A DNA stretch of 6,354 nt. It comes from Candidatus Bathyarchaeota archaeon. Lineage in GTDB: Archaea > Thermoproteota > Bathyarchaeia > TCS64. The DNA lies in the NCBI GenBank assembly GCA_030601645.1, contig JAUWBQ010000104.1, positions 1 to 6,354 of the forward strand, written 5' to 3'. A program made the position numbers and the translations under genes. The notes beneath the pieces were generated by a model. That model ran no database searches. It was not told the DNA's origin and saw nothing but the letters and a program-made list of their open reading frames with translations. Shown piece after piece: positions 1-4,804 of this stretch (its first letter is position 1; the number at the start of each line of letters is the position of its first letter).

Positions 1-31
1 TGATGAGGGTCTTGAGCCCGGGGTTCTCCAT
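1..31 (-). CDS. Start of an unidentified minus-strand gene (5' end only)
   Basis: Only the first ten codons are inside the window, encoding MENPGLKTLI. Every one of these codons ends in G or C, as in the other genes here, which supports real coding. No SD sequence precedes the ATG. A TATA-like element (plus-strand positions 55-62, TATATAAG on the minus strand) is centred about 27 bases upstream, the distance expected if transcription begins at the ATG, so the mRNA is probably leaderless. The gene is divergent from the RHH gene at 138, a common arrangement for a regulator and its target. The product cannot be identified from ten residues. Confidence 0.55.
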   Translation of the reverse strand, partial: MENPGLKTLI

Positions 32-54
32 TTTTGATCGCAACTTTTTAGTTT

Positions 55-62
55 CTTATATA
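55..62 (-). promoter_or_regulatory. TATA-box-like promoter of the leftward gene
   Basis: Read on the minus strand, the sequence is TATATAAG. Its centre is about 27 bases from the ATG at 31, matching archaeal promoter geometry for a leaderless transcript. The GCTAA/CTAATA repeats lie immediately upstream of it, where a bound regulator could interfere with TBP/TFB. Confidence 0.6.
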
Positions 63-63
63 C

Positions 64-99
64 CTAATAGCTAATAATAGTTATTTAATGCTAATAATA
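64..99. repeat. CTAATA / GCTAATAATA direct repeats, candidate operator
   Basis: CTAATA occurs at 64-69, 71-76 and 91-96. The longer form GCTAATAATA occurs at 70-79 and 90-99, exactly 20 bases apart, close to two helical turns, so both copies would face the same side of the DNA. They lie between the divergent promoters of the gene at 31 and the RHH gene at 138. RHH proteins typically bind short tandem repeats as dimers, so autoregulation is a reasonable inference. The local AT-richness makes chance similarity a real alternative. Confidence 0.45.
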
Positions 100-112
100 T
101 AAACTTTTTTAA
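98..112 (+). promoter_or_regulatory. Candidate TATA element(s) of the RHH gene
   Basis: Two overlapping candidates are visible. TATAAA at 98-103 would place transcription start near 126 and give a leader of about 12 bases. TTTTTTAA at 105-112 is centred about 29 bases before the ATG at 138 and would give a leaderless transcript. There is no SD sequence before 138. I cannot decide between them from sequence alone. Confidence 0.45.
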
Positions 113-137
113 CCTAAGAAGTTTGAATTATCACAGA

Positions 138-302
138 ATGACCACTAGAAAATACAAGTATCACACGGTCAACCTGCCAGAGTCCCTGGCCAAGAAGATC
201 GAGGAGGTCATCACCAGCGGGAAGCACGGCTACACCAGCATCCCTGACTTCGTCAAGACGGCCGTCAGGAAGTACCTGCGGGATCTGGGCTACCTGGTCT
301 GA
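138..302 (+). CDS. Small ribbon-helix-helix (CopG/Arc-like) DNA-binding protein
   Basis: This gene encodes 54 residues. The layout is a short basic start (MTTRKYKYH), a beta-strand (residues 8-13, YHTVNLP), a first helix (about 15-26, ESLAKKIEEVIT), a glycine turn with the GY-S element (28-34), and a second helix (about 35-48) containing DFVKTAVRKYL. This order and the 'strand, LP, helix, GY.S, .FV..AVR..L' pattern are typical of archaeal RHH regulators, which dimerise and insert the strand pair into the major groove. The start is the only ATG that gives the full strand, and it has no SD. The gene is divergent from the gene at 31 and convergent with the minus-strand gene at 332-514. The repeats at 64-99 upstream are natural candidates for its binding sites. 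It is probably a transcriptional regulator of the virus; its actual targets are inferred. Confidence 0.85.
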   Translation: MTTRKYKYHTVNLPESLAKKIEEVITSGKHGYTSIPDFVKTAVRKYLRDLGYLV

Positions 303-331
303 GTCCCAGCGGCTGTTTAGCGTCCCCCGTC

Positions 332-514
332 TCAGTGCATGGTGGCCCGGAGGCGCTCCCGGAAGTCTACACCGACGCCCCTCCTGATGTCCGTGATGGC
401 CTCGTCTATCTCCCTCTTCAGTGTCTGCCATGGGTCCCCTTCCGACTCCAGGCGGGATATCCTCTCCTCCAGCCAGCTCAGGCACTCGAAGGCCCCCCTC
501 GTGTAGTCGTTCAT
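332..514 (-). CDS. Small acidic helical protein of unknown function
   Basis: This gene encodes 60 residues on the minus strand. The protein is rich in Glu, Arg and Asp and should be almost fully helical. It has one helix with SWLEERISRLESEG (13-26), a short DPW break (27-29), a second helix with LKREIDEAITDIRRG (32-46), then a short VGVDFRERL tail. There is no membrane segment or signal peptide. No SD precedes the ATG, but a TTAAAA-type element (540-546) is centred 29 bases upstream, so the transcript is probably leaderless. A longer frame on the plus strand over the same bases (335-643) looks like a shadow because its product has no plausible composition. The protein resembles small acidic proteins common in archaeal genomes and viruses, but I do not recognise a named family and assign no function. 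Confidence 0.7.
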   Translation of the reverse strand: MNDYTRGAFECLSWLEERISRLESEGDPWQTLKREIDEAITDIRRGVGVDFRERLRATMH

Positions 515-539
515 GTTATCTACCGTGGGGTGAACGAAG

Positions 540-546
540 TTTTAAG
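540..546 (-). promoter_or_regulatory. TATA-like element of the 60-residue protein gene
   Basis: Read on the minus strand this is CTTAAAA, centred 29 bases before the ATG at 514, consistent with a leaderless transcript. The perfect palindrome at 547-557 abuts it on the upstream side, where the TFB recognition element would lie. Confidence 0.45.
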
Positions 547-557
547 CGTTATTAACG
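547..557. promoter_or_regulatory. 11-bp perfect palindrome, candidate operator
   Basis: CGTTATTAACG is a perfect 5+1+5 palindrome. It directly abuts the upstream edge of the TATA-like element at 540-546. A wider inverted pair, GAACG (532-536) and CGTTC (556-560), also surrounds the promoter. The position over the TFB recognition site suggests repression of the leftward gene, but no binding protein can be assigned. Confidence 0.35.
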
Positions 558-624
558 TTCCGTATTTACTGAAAGTAGGGTCTTGGGTGAAAGTGAGGGA
601 TTTTCAACCTTTATTTTTAGAAAA

Positions 625-635
625 TATATATAAAA
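625..635 (+). promoter_or_regulatory. Strong TATA element, promoter of the head operon
   Basis: TATATATAAAA stands in the most AT-rich stretch of the window and just before the long rightward gene series. Transcription would start near 655-660, leaving about 10 bases before the first ATG at 666. The palindrome TTAGCTAA (636-643) directly follows the TATA element. It contains the heptamer TAGCTAA also found at 68-74 near the other divergent promoter. Confidence 0.65.
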
Positions 636-643
636 TTAGCTAA
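636..643. promoter_or_regulatory. TTAGCTAA palindrome between TATA element and start site
   Basis: This perfect 8-bp palindrome lies immediately downstream of the operon's TATA element, where a bound protein would block transcription initiation. It shares TAGCTAA with 68-74, and the GCTAA core also occurs at 90-94. It is a candidate site for the RHH protein encoded at 138-302. The evidence is positional and the motif is short. Confidence 0.35.
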
Positions 644-665
644 CTCTATCCATCAGCGAAGAGGG

Positions 666-713
666 ATGACCGAGGGCAGACCAGACTTCGAGAGCCCCAT
701 GGAGGAGGGCTGA
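666..713 (+). CDS. 15-codon upstream reading frame ending at an in-frame TGA
   Basis: This is the first ATG of the operon, encoding MTEGRPDFESPMEEG and then TGA (711-713). By hand count 12 of the 14 codons after ATG end in G or C, as in real genes here. The same frame resumes directly after the TGA and stays open until the portal start. It could be a short leader peptide, the front of a gene broken by a nonsense mutation, or a read-through product. A GAGGG abuts the ATG with no spacer, too close for normal use, so translation may rely on the very short leader. Confidence 0.35.
   Translation: MTEGRPDFESPMEEG
701..709 (+). promoter_or_regulatory. Ribosome binding site inside the upstream frame
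   Basis: GGAGGAGGG lies inside the 15-codon frame and is followed, after 7 bases, by a TTG at 717. This spacing supports initiation of the second half of the frame at 717 after termination at 711-713. Confidence 0.5.
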
Positions 714-716
714 GGC

Positions 717-848
717 TTGCCCAGGAACCATCCCATCGCATCCAGTTCTCAACACGAGGAGCATCGCAGAGACCCCTGGAGACGCCTCAGGAAGAGGCCC
801 GGGGTCAGGATCCTCGGCCAGGCCAGGCGGAGCCCGAGGGAGGGGTGA
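717..848 (+). CDS. Small very basic protein preceding the portal
   Basis: From the TTG at 717 this encodes 43 residues, strikingly arginine-rich: RRDPWRRLRKRPGVRILGQ lies in the middle (about 18-36). By hand count 36 of 44 codons between 714 and 845 end in G or C in this frame, against 28 of 45 in the portal frame over the same stretch, so this is the better coding frame. It stops at TGA 846-848, overlapping the portal GTG (845-847) as GTGA, a typical coupled junction. The start at 717 is chosen for the SD at 701-709. It is in the same frame as 666-713, so the two may be one gene interrupted by TGA. It lies where a terminase small subunit often precedes the portal, but it is far too short for one. 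Function unknown. Confidence 0.4.
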   Translation: MPRNHPIASSSQHEEHRRDPWRRLRKRPGVRILGQARRSPREG

Positions 849-2065
849 GGGAGACGTCCTGGCCCGGCCTGATGCCCGTCCTGCATCGGTTCCTCCGCGG
901 GGCCGCGCGGCCTCCGAAGGCGAAGAGGTATCATGAGACCTCGACGCCCACCACCAGCGTCTACTACGAGGGGATGCACGGGGACTACCGGTGGTTCCGA
1001 CAGGACGAGCTGGTCCGGAGGTGCGTCCTCGCCAACGCGTTCTTCTCCACGATGACGGCGGGGTTCGAGACGGTCTTGGAGGCCGTGAGGCCGAGTGTGG
1101 AGCCCGAGGATTATATCTTCGTCAAGGAGAGGGTGGACGAGGTCAACAGGCGGGTGAACCTGGACCGGGTCCTGTTCGTGGCCCAGGTGAAGAGGAGCGT
1201 CTACGGGAAGGCGGGGTTCGAGGTTATCCGGGGGGAGGACGGTTATCCGGCCTGGCTCCTCTCGCTGCAGAGCCCGAGGCTGAGGCCCAACCTGGACAGG
1301 GACTGGGGGCTCACCGGGTTCGGGTACGAGGGCCGGGAGGGGTTCTACGGGCCCGAGGATGTGCTTTTCTTCGCCAACCTCCAGCTGGAGGCGGATCTGG
1401 AGGGGCTGAGCGACGTGGAGCCGATCAGGGACGTCTGCAAGGCCCGGCACGACCTGCTGAGGGAGGACTTCCCGGAGATCGTCAGGACCCTCTGGGCGCC
1501 CTACACGATCCTGCAGGCTGATACCTCGGGTCTGAGCGAGGAGGAGGCGGCCAGGGCGGTGGAGGAGCTGGCGTCGGTGGCTAGGGCGGGGAAGAGCATC
1601 GCGGTGAACGAGAGCGTCACTCCTACAGTTGTCAAGGTTACTCCCGATATTGGTGGCCTCTGCGCTCTCCTGGAGAGGCTGGAGCAGGCCATCATCGGGA
1701 ACTTCGGAACGCCTCGTTTCCTGCTGGGGAGGCCGATGGAGAACCGGGCCACCGCCTACGCGGAGCTGGAGGCCTACGTCCGGGGGCCGGTCGCCCATGT
1801 CCAGAGGTACTTCAAGAGGGAGGTGGAGCGCCAGTGGTACGATCGGCTGGCCCGGGAGGCCCTGCTGGAGGAGGGGGTGGTGGGGGAGGATCTTCCTGTC
1901 AGGGTGAAGCACGTGTGGAACCCGGTCAGGGTGTCGGACGTCTACGAGATGGCGAAGGCGGTCTCGGCGCTCTGGGGGAGCCACGGGATGGGGGCCCTGT
2001 CGGGGAGGCTGGAGAAGGCTTGGGAGATGATGGGCTGGGACCCTTCGGAGCTGGAGGAGGATTAG
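845..2065 (+). CDS. Phage portal protein (HK97/SPP1-like)
   Basis: The product has 406 residues, normal for a compact portal. The portal is the dodecameric ring at one capsid vertex through which DNA is packed and ejected, and it nucleates head assembly. Visible hallmarks are YGPEDVLFF (168-176), followed by an acidic stretch and GLSDVEPIRD (187-196), equivalent to the wing-region 'eDV.hf...GlSpl' motif. Further along are the conserved helical segment with IIGNFGTPRFLLG (283-295), ENRATAYAELEAYVRG (299-314) and a long helix to about 336. The C-terminus is acidic (SELEED). The GTG start is chosen because high G/C third positions begin there. No better start lies upstream although the frame is open back to 644, and an ATG at 872 is the alternative. 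The stop TAG is directly followed by the next ATG. A patch of T- and A-ending codons near 1619-1660 is atypical. Confidence 0.88.
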   Translation: MRETSWPGLMPVLHRFLRGAARPPKAKRYHETSTPTTSVYYEGMHGDYRWFRQDELVRRCVLANAFFSTMTAGFETVLEAVRPSVEPEDYIFVKERVDEVNRRVNLDRVLFVAQVKRSVYGKAGFEVIRGEDGYPAWLLSLQSPRLRPNLDRDWGLTGFGYEGREGFYGPEDVLFFANLQLEADLEGLSDVEPIRDVCKARHDLLREDFPEIVRTLWAPYTILQADTSGLSEEEAARAVEELASVARAGKSIAVNESVTPTVVKVTPDIGGLCALLERLEQAIIGNFGTPRFLLGRPMENRATAYAELEAYVRGPVAHVQRYFKREVERQWYDRLAREALLEEGVVGEDLPVRVKHVWNPVRVSDVYEMAKAVSALWGSHGMGALSGRLEKAWEMMGWDPSELEED

Positions 2066-3073
2066 ATGCTTTTTTCAACCGTTGAGGGGGGTTCGGGCGT
2101 CGGAGCGTTCGAGCTCAGGTTCTGGGCGGCCGTCCACAGCCTGGCCGGGGAGGGGCGGCTCGCCACATTCTATCTCATGGATACCTCCCTGAACAGGAAC
2201 AACTGGAGGGTGACCGATGAGGCTCTCGAGGAGGCGCTGCCGTCGCTGCTGGGGAAGCCCCTGGGCTGCATCCCCGGGCACAGGGTGAACCACGTCCACG
2301 AGCCCGTTCAGGTGGGTCGATGGGTCGGTTCGGAGAAGTCTGACGGGCGTGCTCTCGCCACCGCGGAGGTCACCGACGATGTCGCCTGGGAGAGGCTGAG
2401 GGGCGGTGAGTGGAGCCCGGTCTCCGTTGTTATAAAAGCTCGTAAGGTGAGGTGCAGCGCCTGCGGCCGGGACATCACCGGGGGGCCGGACGAGCACATC
2501 GTCGATGGTAGGGGGCACGAGGTGATCGAGAGCTTCGAGTTCAGCAGGGTCGACTTCGTCTCCGAGCCTGCTTATCCCTCGGCGGGGATGGTTTCCATGG
2601 GGCGCATCGCGGGTGTGGCATCGCCTGGCGTCCTTCACTTATCACGGTCCATTTTGGACGGGGCCCAGGGTCCCCAGGGCGCGAGCCTGGAACCCGAAGG
2701 AAAAAGGGAGAAACAAGTTATGGAATCGAGATTGGCACAACTGGAGAGAGAGCTTGAGACAGTGAGTGCGGAGAACACGATGCTGAAGGCAGAGAGGCAG
2801 CGGGAGCTCGTCGATAGAGCCCTCGATGCAAGGTTCAGGGCCGGCTTGGTGAAGGACAGGGTTGCGGAGGCCGAGCGCCTGAGGGAGCTCGACATCCCCA
2901 TCCTCGTCCTTCTATCTGAGGACGCAGCCAGAGTCGCTGAGACGATGGGGAGAACTGCGTCTCCTGGCCCCAAGGCCGTCTATGCAGCCGGCGGGGGAGG
3001 CGACATCGGAGGGGCTGTCGAGGACATGAGGGAGCGGCTCTTCGGCCACCGCAGGGAGGCCGGCATCCGTTGA
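2066..3073 (+). CDS. Prohead protease fused to C-terminal scaffold domain
   Basis: The product has 335 residues. The protease part spans about 30-195. It includes GHRVNHVHEPVQVG (71-84; candidate catalytic His at 72, 76 or 78), EWSPVSVVI (115-123; the strand carrying the nucleophile, S117 or S120) and RVDFVSEPAYPSA (161-173), the 'leevSlv..PA.P.A' motif of HK97-type prohead proteases. These enzymes cleave scaffold and capsid N-termini after shell assembly and then digest themselves. Between the last two motifs is an insertion with C130, C133, H144 and H151, a possible zinc site unusual for the family. After a Gly/Pro-rich linker (about 197-210), residues 219-275 form a charged coiled coil, as in scaffold proteins. 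The capsid protein that follows lacks an N-terminal scaffold of its own, which fits. The ATG is preceded by GGAGGAGG at 2053-2060 and touches the portal stop. Catalytic residues are assigned by motif resemblance only. Confidence 0.8.
   Translation: MLFSTVEGGSGVGAFELRFWAAVHSLAGEGRLATFYLMDTSLNRNNWRVTDEALEEALPSLLGKPLGCIPGHRVNHVHEPVQVGRWVGSEKSDGRALATAEVTDDVAWERLRGGEWSPVSVVIKARKVRCSACGRDITGGPDEHIVDGRGHEVIESFEFSRVDFVSEPAYPSAGMVSMGRIAGVASPGVLHLSRSILDGAQGPQGASLEPEGKREKQVMESRLAQLERELETVSAENTMLKAERQRELVDRALDARFRAGLVKDRVAEAERLRELDIPILVLLSEDAARVAETMGRTASPGPKAVYAAGGGGDIGGAVEDMRERLFGHRREAGIR
2706..2710 (+). promoter_or_regulatory. Internal ribosome binding site for nested scaffold
   Basis: GGGAG ends 9 bases before the in-frame ATG at 2720. 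It sits in an A-rich patch (2699-2719) that differs from the GC-rich sequence on both sides, which would keep the site free of mRNA structure. Confidence 0.5.
2720..3073 (+). CDS. Likely separate scaffold protein from an internal start
   Basis: An in-frame ATG (Met219 of the protease fusion) begins exactly at the coiled coil and would encode 117 residues. The first 57 or so are helix-forming and heptad-like, with MESRLAQLERELETVSAENT at the start. The rest has a Gly-rich linker (AAGGGGDIGG) and a basic end. An SD-like GGGAG stands 9 bases upstream. Making free scaffold from an internal start inside the protease gene is known from phage lambda (Nu3 within C) and related phages. Free scaffold is needed in large excess over protease, which explains the arrangement. 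Its use here is inferred, not shown. Confidence 0.55.
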   Translation: MESRLAQLERELETVSAENTMLKAERQRELVDRALDARFRAGLVKDRVAEAERLRELDIPILVLLSEDAARVAETMGRTASPGPKAVYAAGGGGDIGGAVEDMRERLFGHRREAGIR

Positions 3074-3462
3074 CATCTGGAGACATCGTGAAGGAGGGGC
3101 TTCTCGTCGTCGAGGAGTTCACCGTCAAAGCGAACGAGGATATCGAGAAGGGCGAGGTGGTCTACAACGACGGGAACGGCATCCTCGCCGCATCGGCTGG
3201 CGCGAAGGGCCCCTTCATGGTGGCCCTGGAGGCCCACGACTACAGCGAGGAGACGGTCCACAAGGTCCGCTGCGTGGTGGCCCAGAAGAAATCTGGGAAC
3301 GCCGTCAAGGAGGGGCAGTACGTCGAGGTGAGCTCCACCGACGGCGAGCTGGACATCTGGGACTATACGACCCCAGGCGACTGGTTCGACGTGGTCGGGG
3401 AGGCAGCGAAGGACGCGGCGGACACCGCCACCGAGGCGGCCGTCTGGGTGGGGAAGAGGTGA
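3070..3462 (+). CDS. Small capsid decoration-like protein
   Basis: The product has 130 residues from a TTG that overlaps the upstream stop as TTGA, with GGGAGG 10 bases before it. A GTG at 3088, with GGAG 5 bases upstream, is an equally good start giving 124 residues. The predicted fold is mostly beta: EEFTVKANEDIEKGEVVYND (15-34), a variable loop, FMVALEAHDY (49-58), KVRCVVAQ (65-72), EGQYVEVS (81-88), then an alanine-rich helix (about 111-124) and VWVGKR. The 'I..Gevvy' strand pair with a later 'v..G..v' strand recalls the DUF2190-type decoration proteins found between protease and capsid genes of many tailed viruses, and the position is the same. Such proteins stabilise the expanded capsid. 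I see no certain family motif, so the role rests mainly on position and size. Confidence 0.6.
   Translation: MTSGDIVKEGLLVVEEFTVKANEDIEKGEVVYNDGNGILAASAGAKGPFMVALEAHDYSEETVHKVRCVVAQKKSGNAVKEGQYVEVSSTDGELDIWDYTTPGDWFDVVGEAAKDAADTATEAAVWVGKR
3456..3462 (+). promoter_or_regulatory. Ribosome binding site of the capsid gene
   Basis: GAGGTGA is a seven-base match to the archaeal anti-SD and includes the upstream TGA stop. It stands 5 bases before the ATG at 3468 and 2 bases before the ATG at 3465. This favours 3468 over the GTG at 3459, which lies within the SD itself. Confidence 0.65.
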
Positions 3463-3467
3463 AGATG

Positions 3468-4358
3468 ATGGAACAACCTAGGGTTTGGAAGTCTGCGGTG
3501 AACGGACGCTACTACCGGCAGTCCGAGCCCCGGATCTTCGAAGCCCAGATGATCCAGCCCACGGACGTGAGCGGGATCGAGGCCGTCACCATCCTCGACG
3601 AGGTCCTGGGCCTCGCGGCCCCCCAGTATGTACTACGGCAGATCTGCCGCCCCGTCCGGATGGACGCGCTCACGGTCAGAGTCGACATCGCCACCAAGCT
3701 GACCGGCCAGGAAAAGGTGCCGCCCCTCGTCGAGGCGGAGCTGAGCTCCCAGGCCTACACCACCGTCGACTTCGAACTCTGGAAGAACGTCGTCCACATC
3801 GCCATCAGCGACGAGGCCAGGAAGAAGGCGGCCCACGACATACTGGGCCTCCACGCCTCGGACGCAGCCAGGGACCTGGCCCGGATGGAGAACAAGCAGA
3901 TCGCGGAGGAGCTGGCCGGGGCGACGGATGTCGCCGGGAGCGATTGGGGGAGCTCCAGCAACAACCCCTACGAGGACATCGTGGGCGCAATAGCCGCCAT
4001 CGAGGGCAACGGCTACCCAGTGGACTTCATCGCGGCAGACCCCCTGGTCTGGGCGGACTTCCTGAGCAACGACTTCGTGAAGGGGACGATGCAGGGTGTC
4101 CAGTACCCAGCCGGAAAAGTATTCGCCGTTCCGGGTCTTCCCGGGGTGACGGGTCACAGCGACGGAGCCCTTCCGGACACCGTGGCCTACGTGGGGAGCA
4201 AATCGGCCCCCGCCATGGTCTTCGGGGAAGGCCCCACTGAGGCGGCCCGGTACAGGGACGAAAAGTCGGGGTACGACGCCTACATCATCCGCCAGTGGCT
4301 CCAGCCGGATCTGGTGCTTTCGGACGCTATACTGGAACTCACCGGGGTCCACGCCTGA
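3468..4358 (+). CDS. HK97-fold major capsid protein
   Basis: This gene encodes 296 residues from the ATG at 3468, chosen for the SD at 3456-3462. GTG 3459 or ATG 3465 would add three or one residues. Visible regions fit the HK97 fold. There is a short N-arm (1-30), an extended E-loop-like beta region with LTVRVDIATKLTGQEKVPPL (68-87), and WKNVVHIAISDEARKKAAHD (105-124) leading into the long spine helix (to about 150). The A and P domain core follows, with NPYEDIVGAIAAIEGNGYPVD (166-186) and IAADPLVWADFLSND (188-202). The C-terminal strands contain PAMVFGEGP (248-256) and YIIRQWLQPDLVLSDAILELTG (272-293). There is no N-terminal delta or scaffold domain, consistent with scaffold being supplied by the gene at 2066-3073. 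The protein forms the icosahedral shell. It is followed by the only sizeable gap in the operon. Confidence 0.88.
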   Translation: MEQPRVWKSAVNGRYYRQSEPRIFEAQMIQPTDVSGIEAVTILDEVLGLAAPQYVLRQICRPVRMDALTVRVDIATKLTGQEKVPPLVEAELSSQAYTTVDFELWKNVVHIAISDEARKKAAHDILGLHASDAARDLARMENKQIAEELAGATDVAGSDWGSSSNNPYEDIVGAIAAIEGNGYPVDFIAADPLVWADFLSNDFVKGTMQGVQYPAGKVFAVPGLPGVTGHSDGALPDTVAYVGSKSAPAMVFGEGPTEAARYRDEKSGYDAYIIRQWLQPDLVLSDAILELTGVHA

Positions 4359-4397
4359 GGGAGTGGGGATCCCGTTTGATATCAGTGACAGAGGTTC

Positions 4398-4415
4398 CGC
4401 CCGTTTTTTTGGGCG
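4398..4415 (+). terminator. GC stem with T7 loop after the capsid gene
   Basis: CGCCC (4398-4402) and GGGCG (4411-4415) form a 5-bp stem around an 8-base loop containing seven T residues (4404-4410). An outer pair, TTCCG (4395-4399) and CGGAA (4428-4432), partly competes with it. Archaeal RNA polymerase can terminate at T-runs without a strong hairpin, so the T7 tract itself may be the active element. Partial termination here would raise capsid mRNA relative to the adaptor and spike genes. No convincing new promoter follows, so read-through is presumably needed. Confidence 0.45.
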
Positions 4416-4450
4416 TACGAAATCCCTCGGAAAATCATGGAGGATGAGGA

Positions 4451-4804
4451 GTGGGGTACTGCACAGCGTCTGACGTGCGTCTCGTCGTAGAGACTGCCCT
4501 GGCCGATCAGGAGATCGAGGGCGTCATCGAGATGAGCGACGCCGAGATAGACAGGCGCATCGGATCCCAGAGCGGCTCCGACAACCTGGTGAAGAAGCTC
4601 AGCGTTCTTCTCACGGCCCGTTCCATAAAGGCCCGGCAGCCCCAGGCCCAGGCCATAGGGGAGTACAGGGAGGAGTCCGGAGGCGTCCTTGAGGCCTGGG
4701 GGGAGGAGATCGAGGGGATGTTCAAGCTCAAGAGGACGGTCAGGGTGACGGGCTCCGAGTACGGGCACATCGACGAGAAGAAGAGGTATCCGGAGGCGTC
4801 GTGA
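4451..4804 (+). CDS. Head-tail adaptor (connector) protein
   Basis: The product has 117 residues from a GTG with GGAGG at 4439-4443, seven bases upstream. The opening YCTASDVRLVV (3-13) and helix-rich body match the common pattern of small head completion/adaptor proteins of the HK97 gp6 and SPP1 gp15 type: 'Yct..Dv', then 'sDaEIDRRI' (29-37) and a helix with LVKKLSVLLTARSI (46-59). They continue with a loop ending in an aromatic or glycine turn (YREESGGVLEAWG, 72-84) and a polar tail. Such proteins form a ring under the portal and carry the tail or neck. The position after the capsid gene is the standard one. Sequence similarity in this group is low, so the identification relies on size, helical pattern and context. 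Confidence 0.65.
   Translation: MGYCTASDVRLVVETALADQEIEGVIEMSDAEIDRRIGSQSGSDNLVKKLSVLLTARSIKARQPQAQAIGEYREESGGVLEAWGEEIEGMFKLKRTVRVTGSEYGHIDEKKRYPEAS

Noticed and set aside
644..844. Upstream extension of the portal frame (open back to 644)
   Set aside because: There is no ATG, GTG or TTG start in it and third-position G/C is clearly lower than after 845. The overlapping frame 717-848 fits better. A -1 shift near 707 joining ATG 666 to the portal is conceivable but lacks a classical slippery site.
1222..1250. 10-bp direct repeat GGTTATCCGG (1222-1231 and 1241-1250)
   Set aside because: It lies within the portal coding sequence in two different frames and has no companion feature, so it is most likely chance.
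749..1984. Long minus-strand open frame (411 codons) opposite the portal gene
   Set aside because: It is the mirror of a GC-rich coding frame: its product is a Pro/Arg/Leu/His-rich sequence without domains, while the plus strand encodes clear portal motifs.
3485..4352. Open frames on both strands overlapping the capsid gene (3485-4240 plus, 3633-4352 minus)
   Set aside because: Their products are low-complexity Arg/Gly/Pro or Val/Gly/Asp-rich, and the capsid frame has recognisable HK97-fold segments throughout.
845..4358. Apparent change in G-over-C skew between portal/protease and capsid region, suggesting a mosaic join
   Set aside because: Hand counts on single lines vary widely within each gene and follow Glu/Gly/Arg-rich segments, so no breakpoint can be supported.
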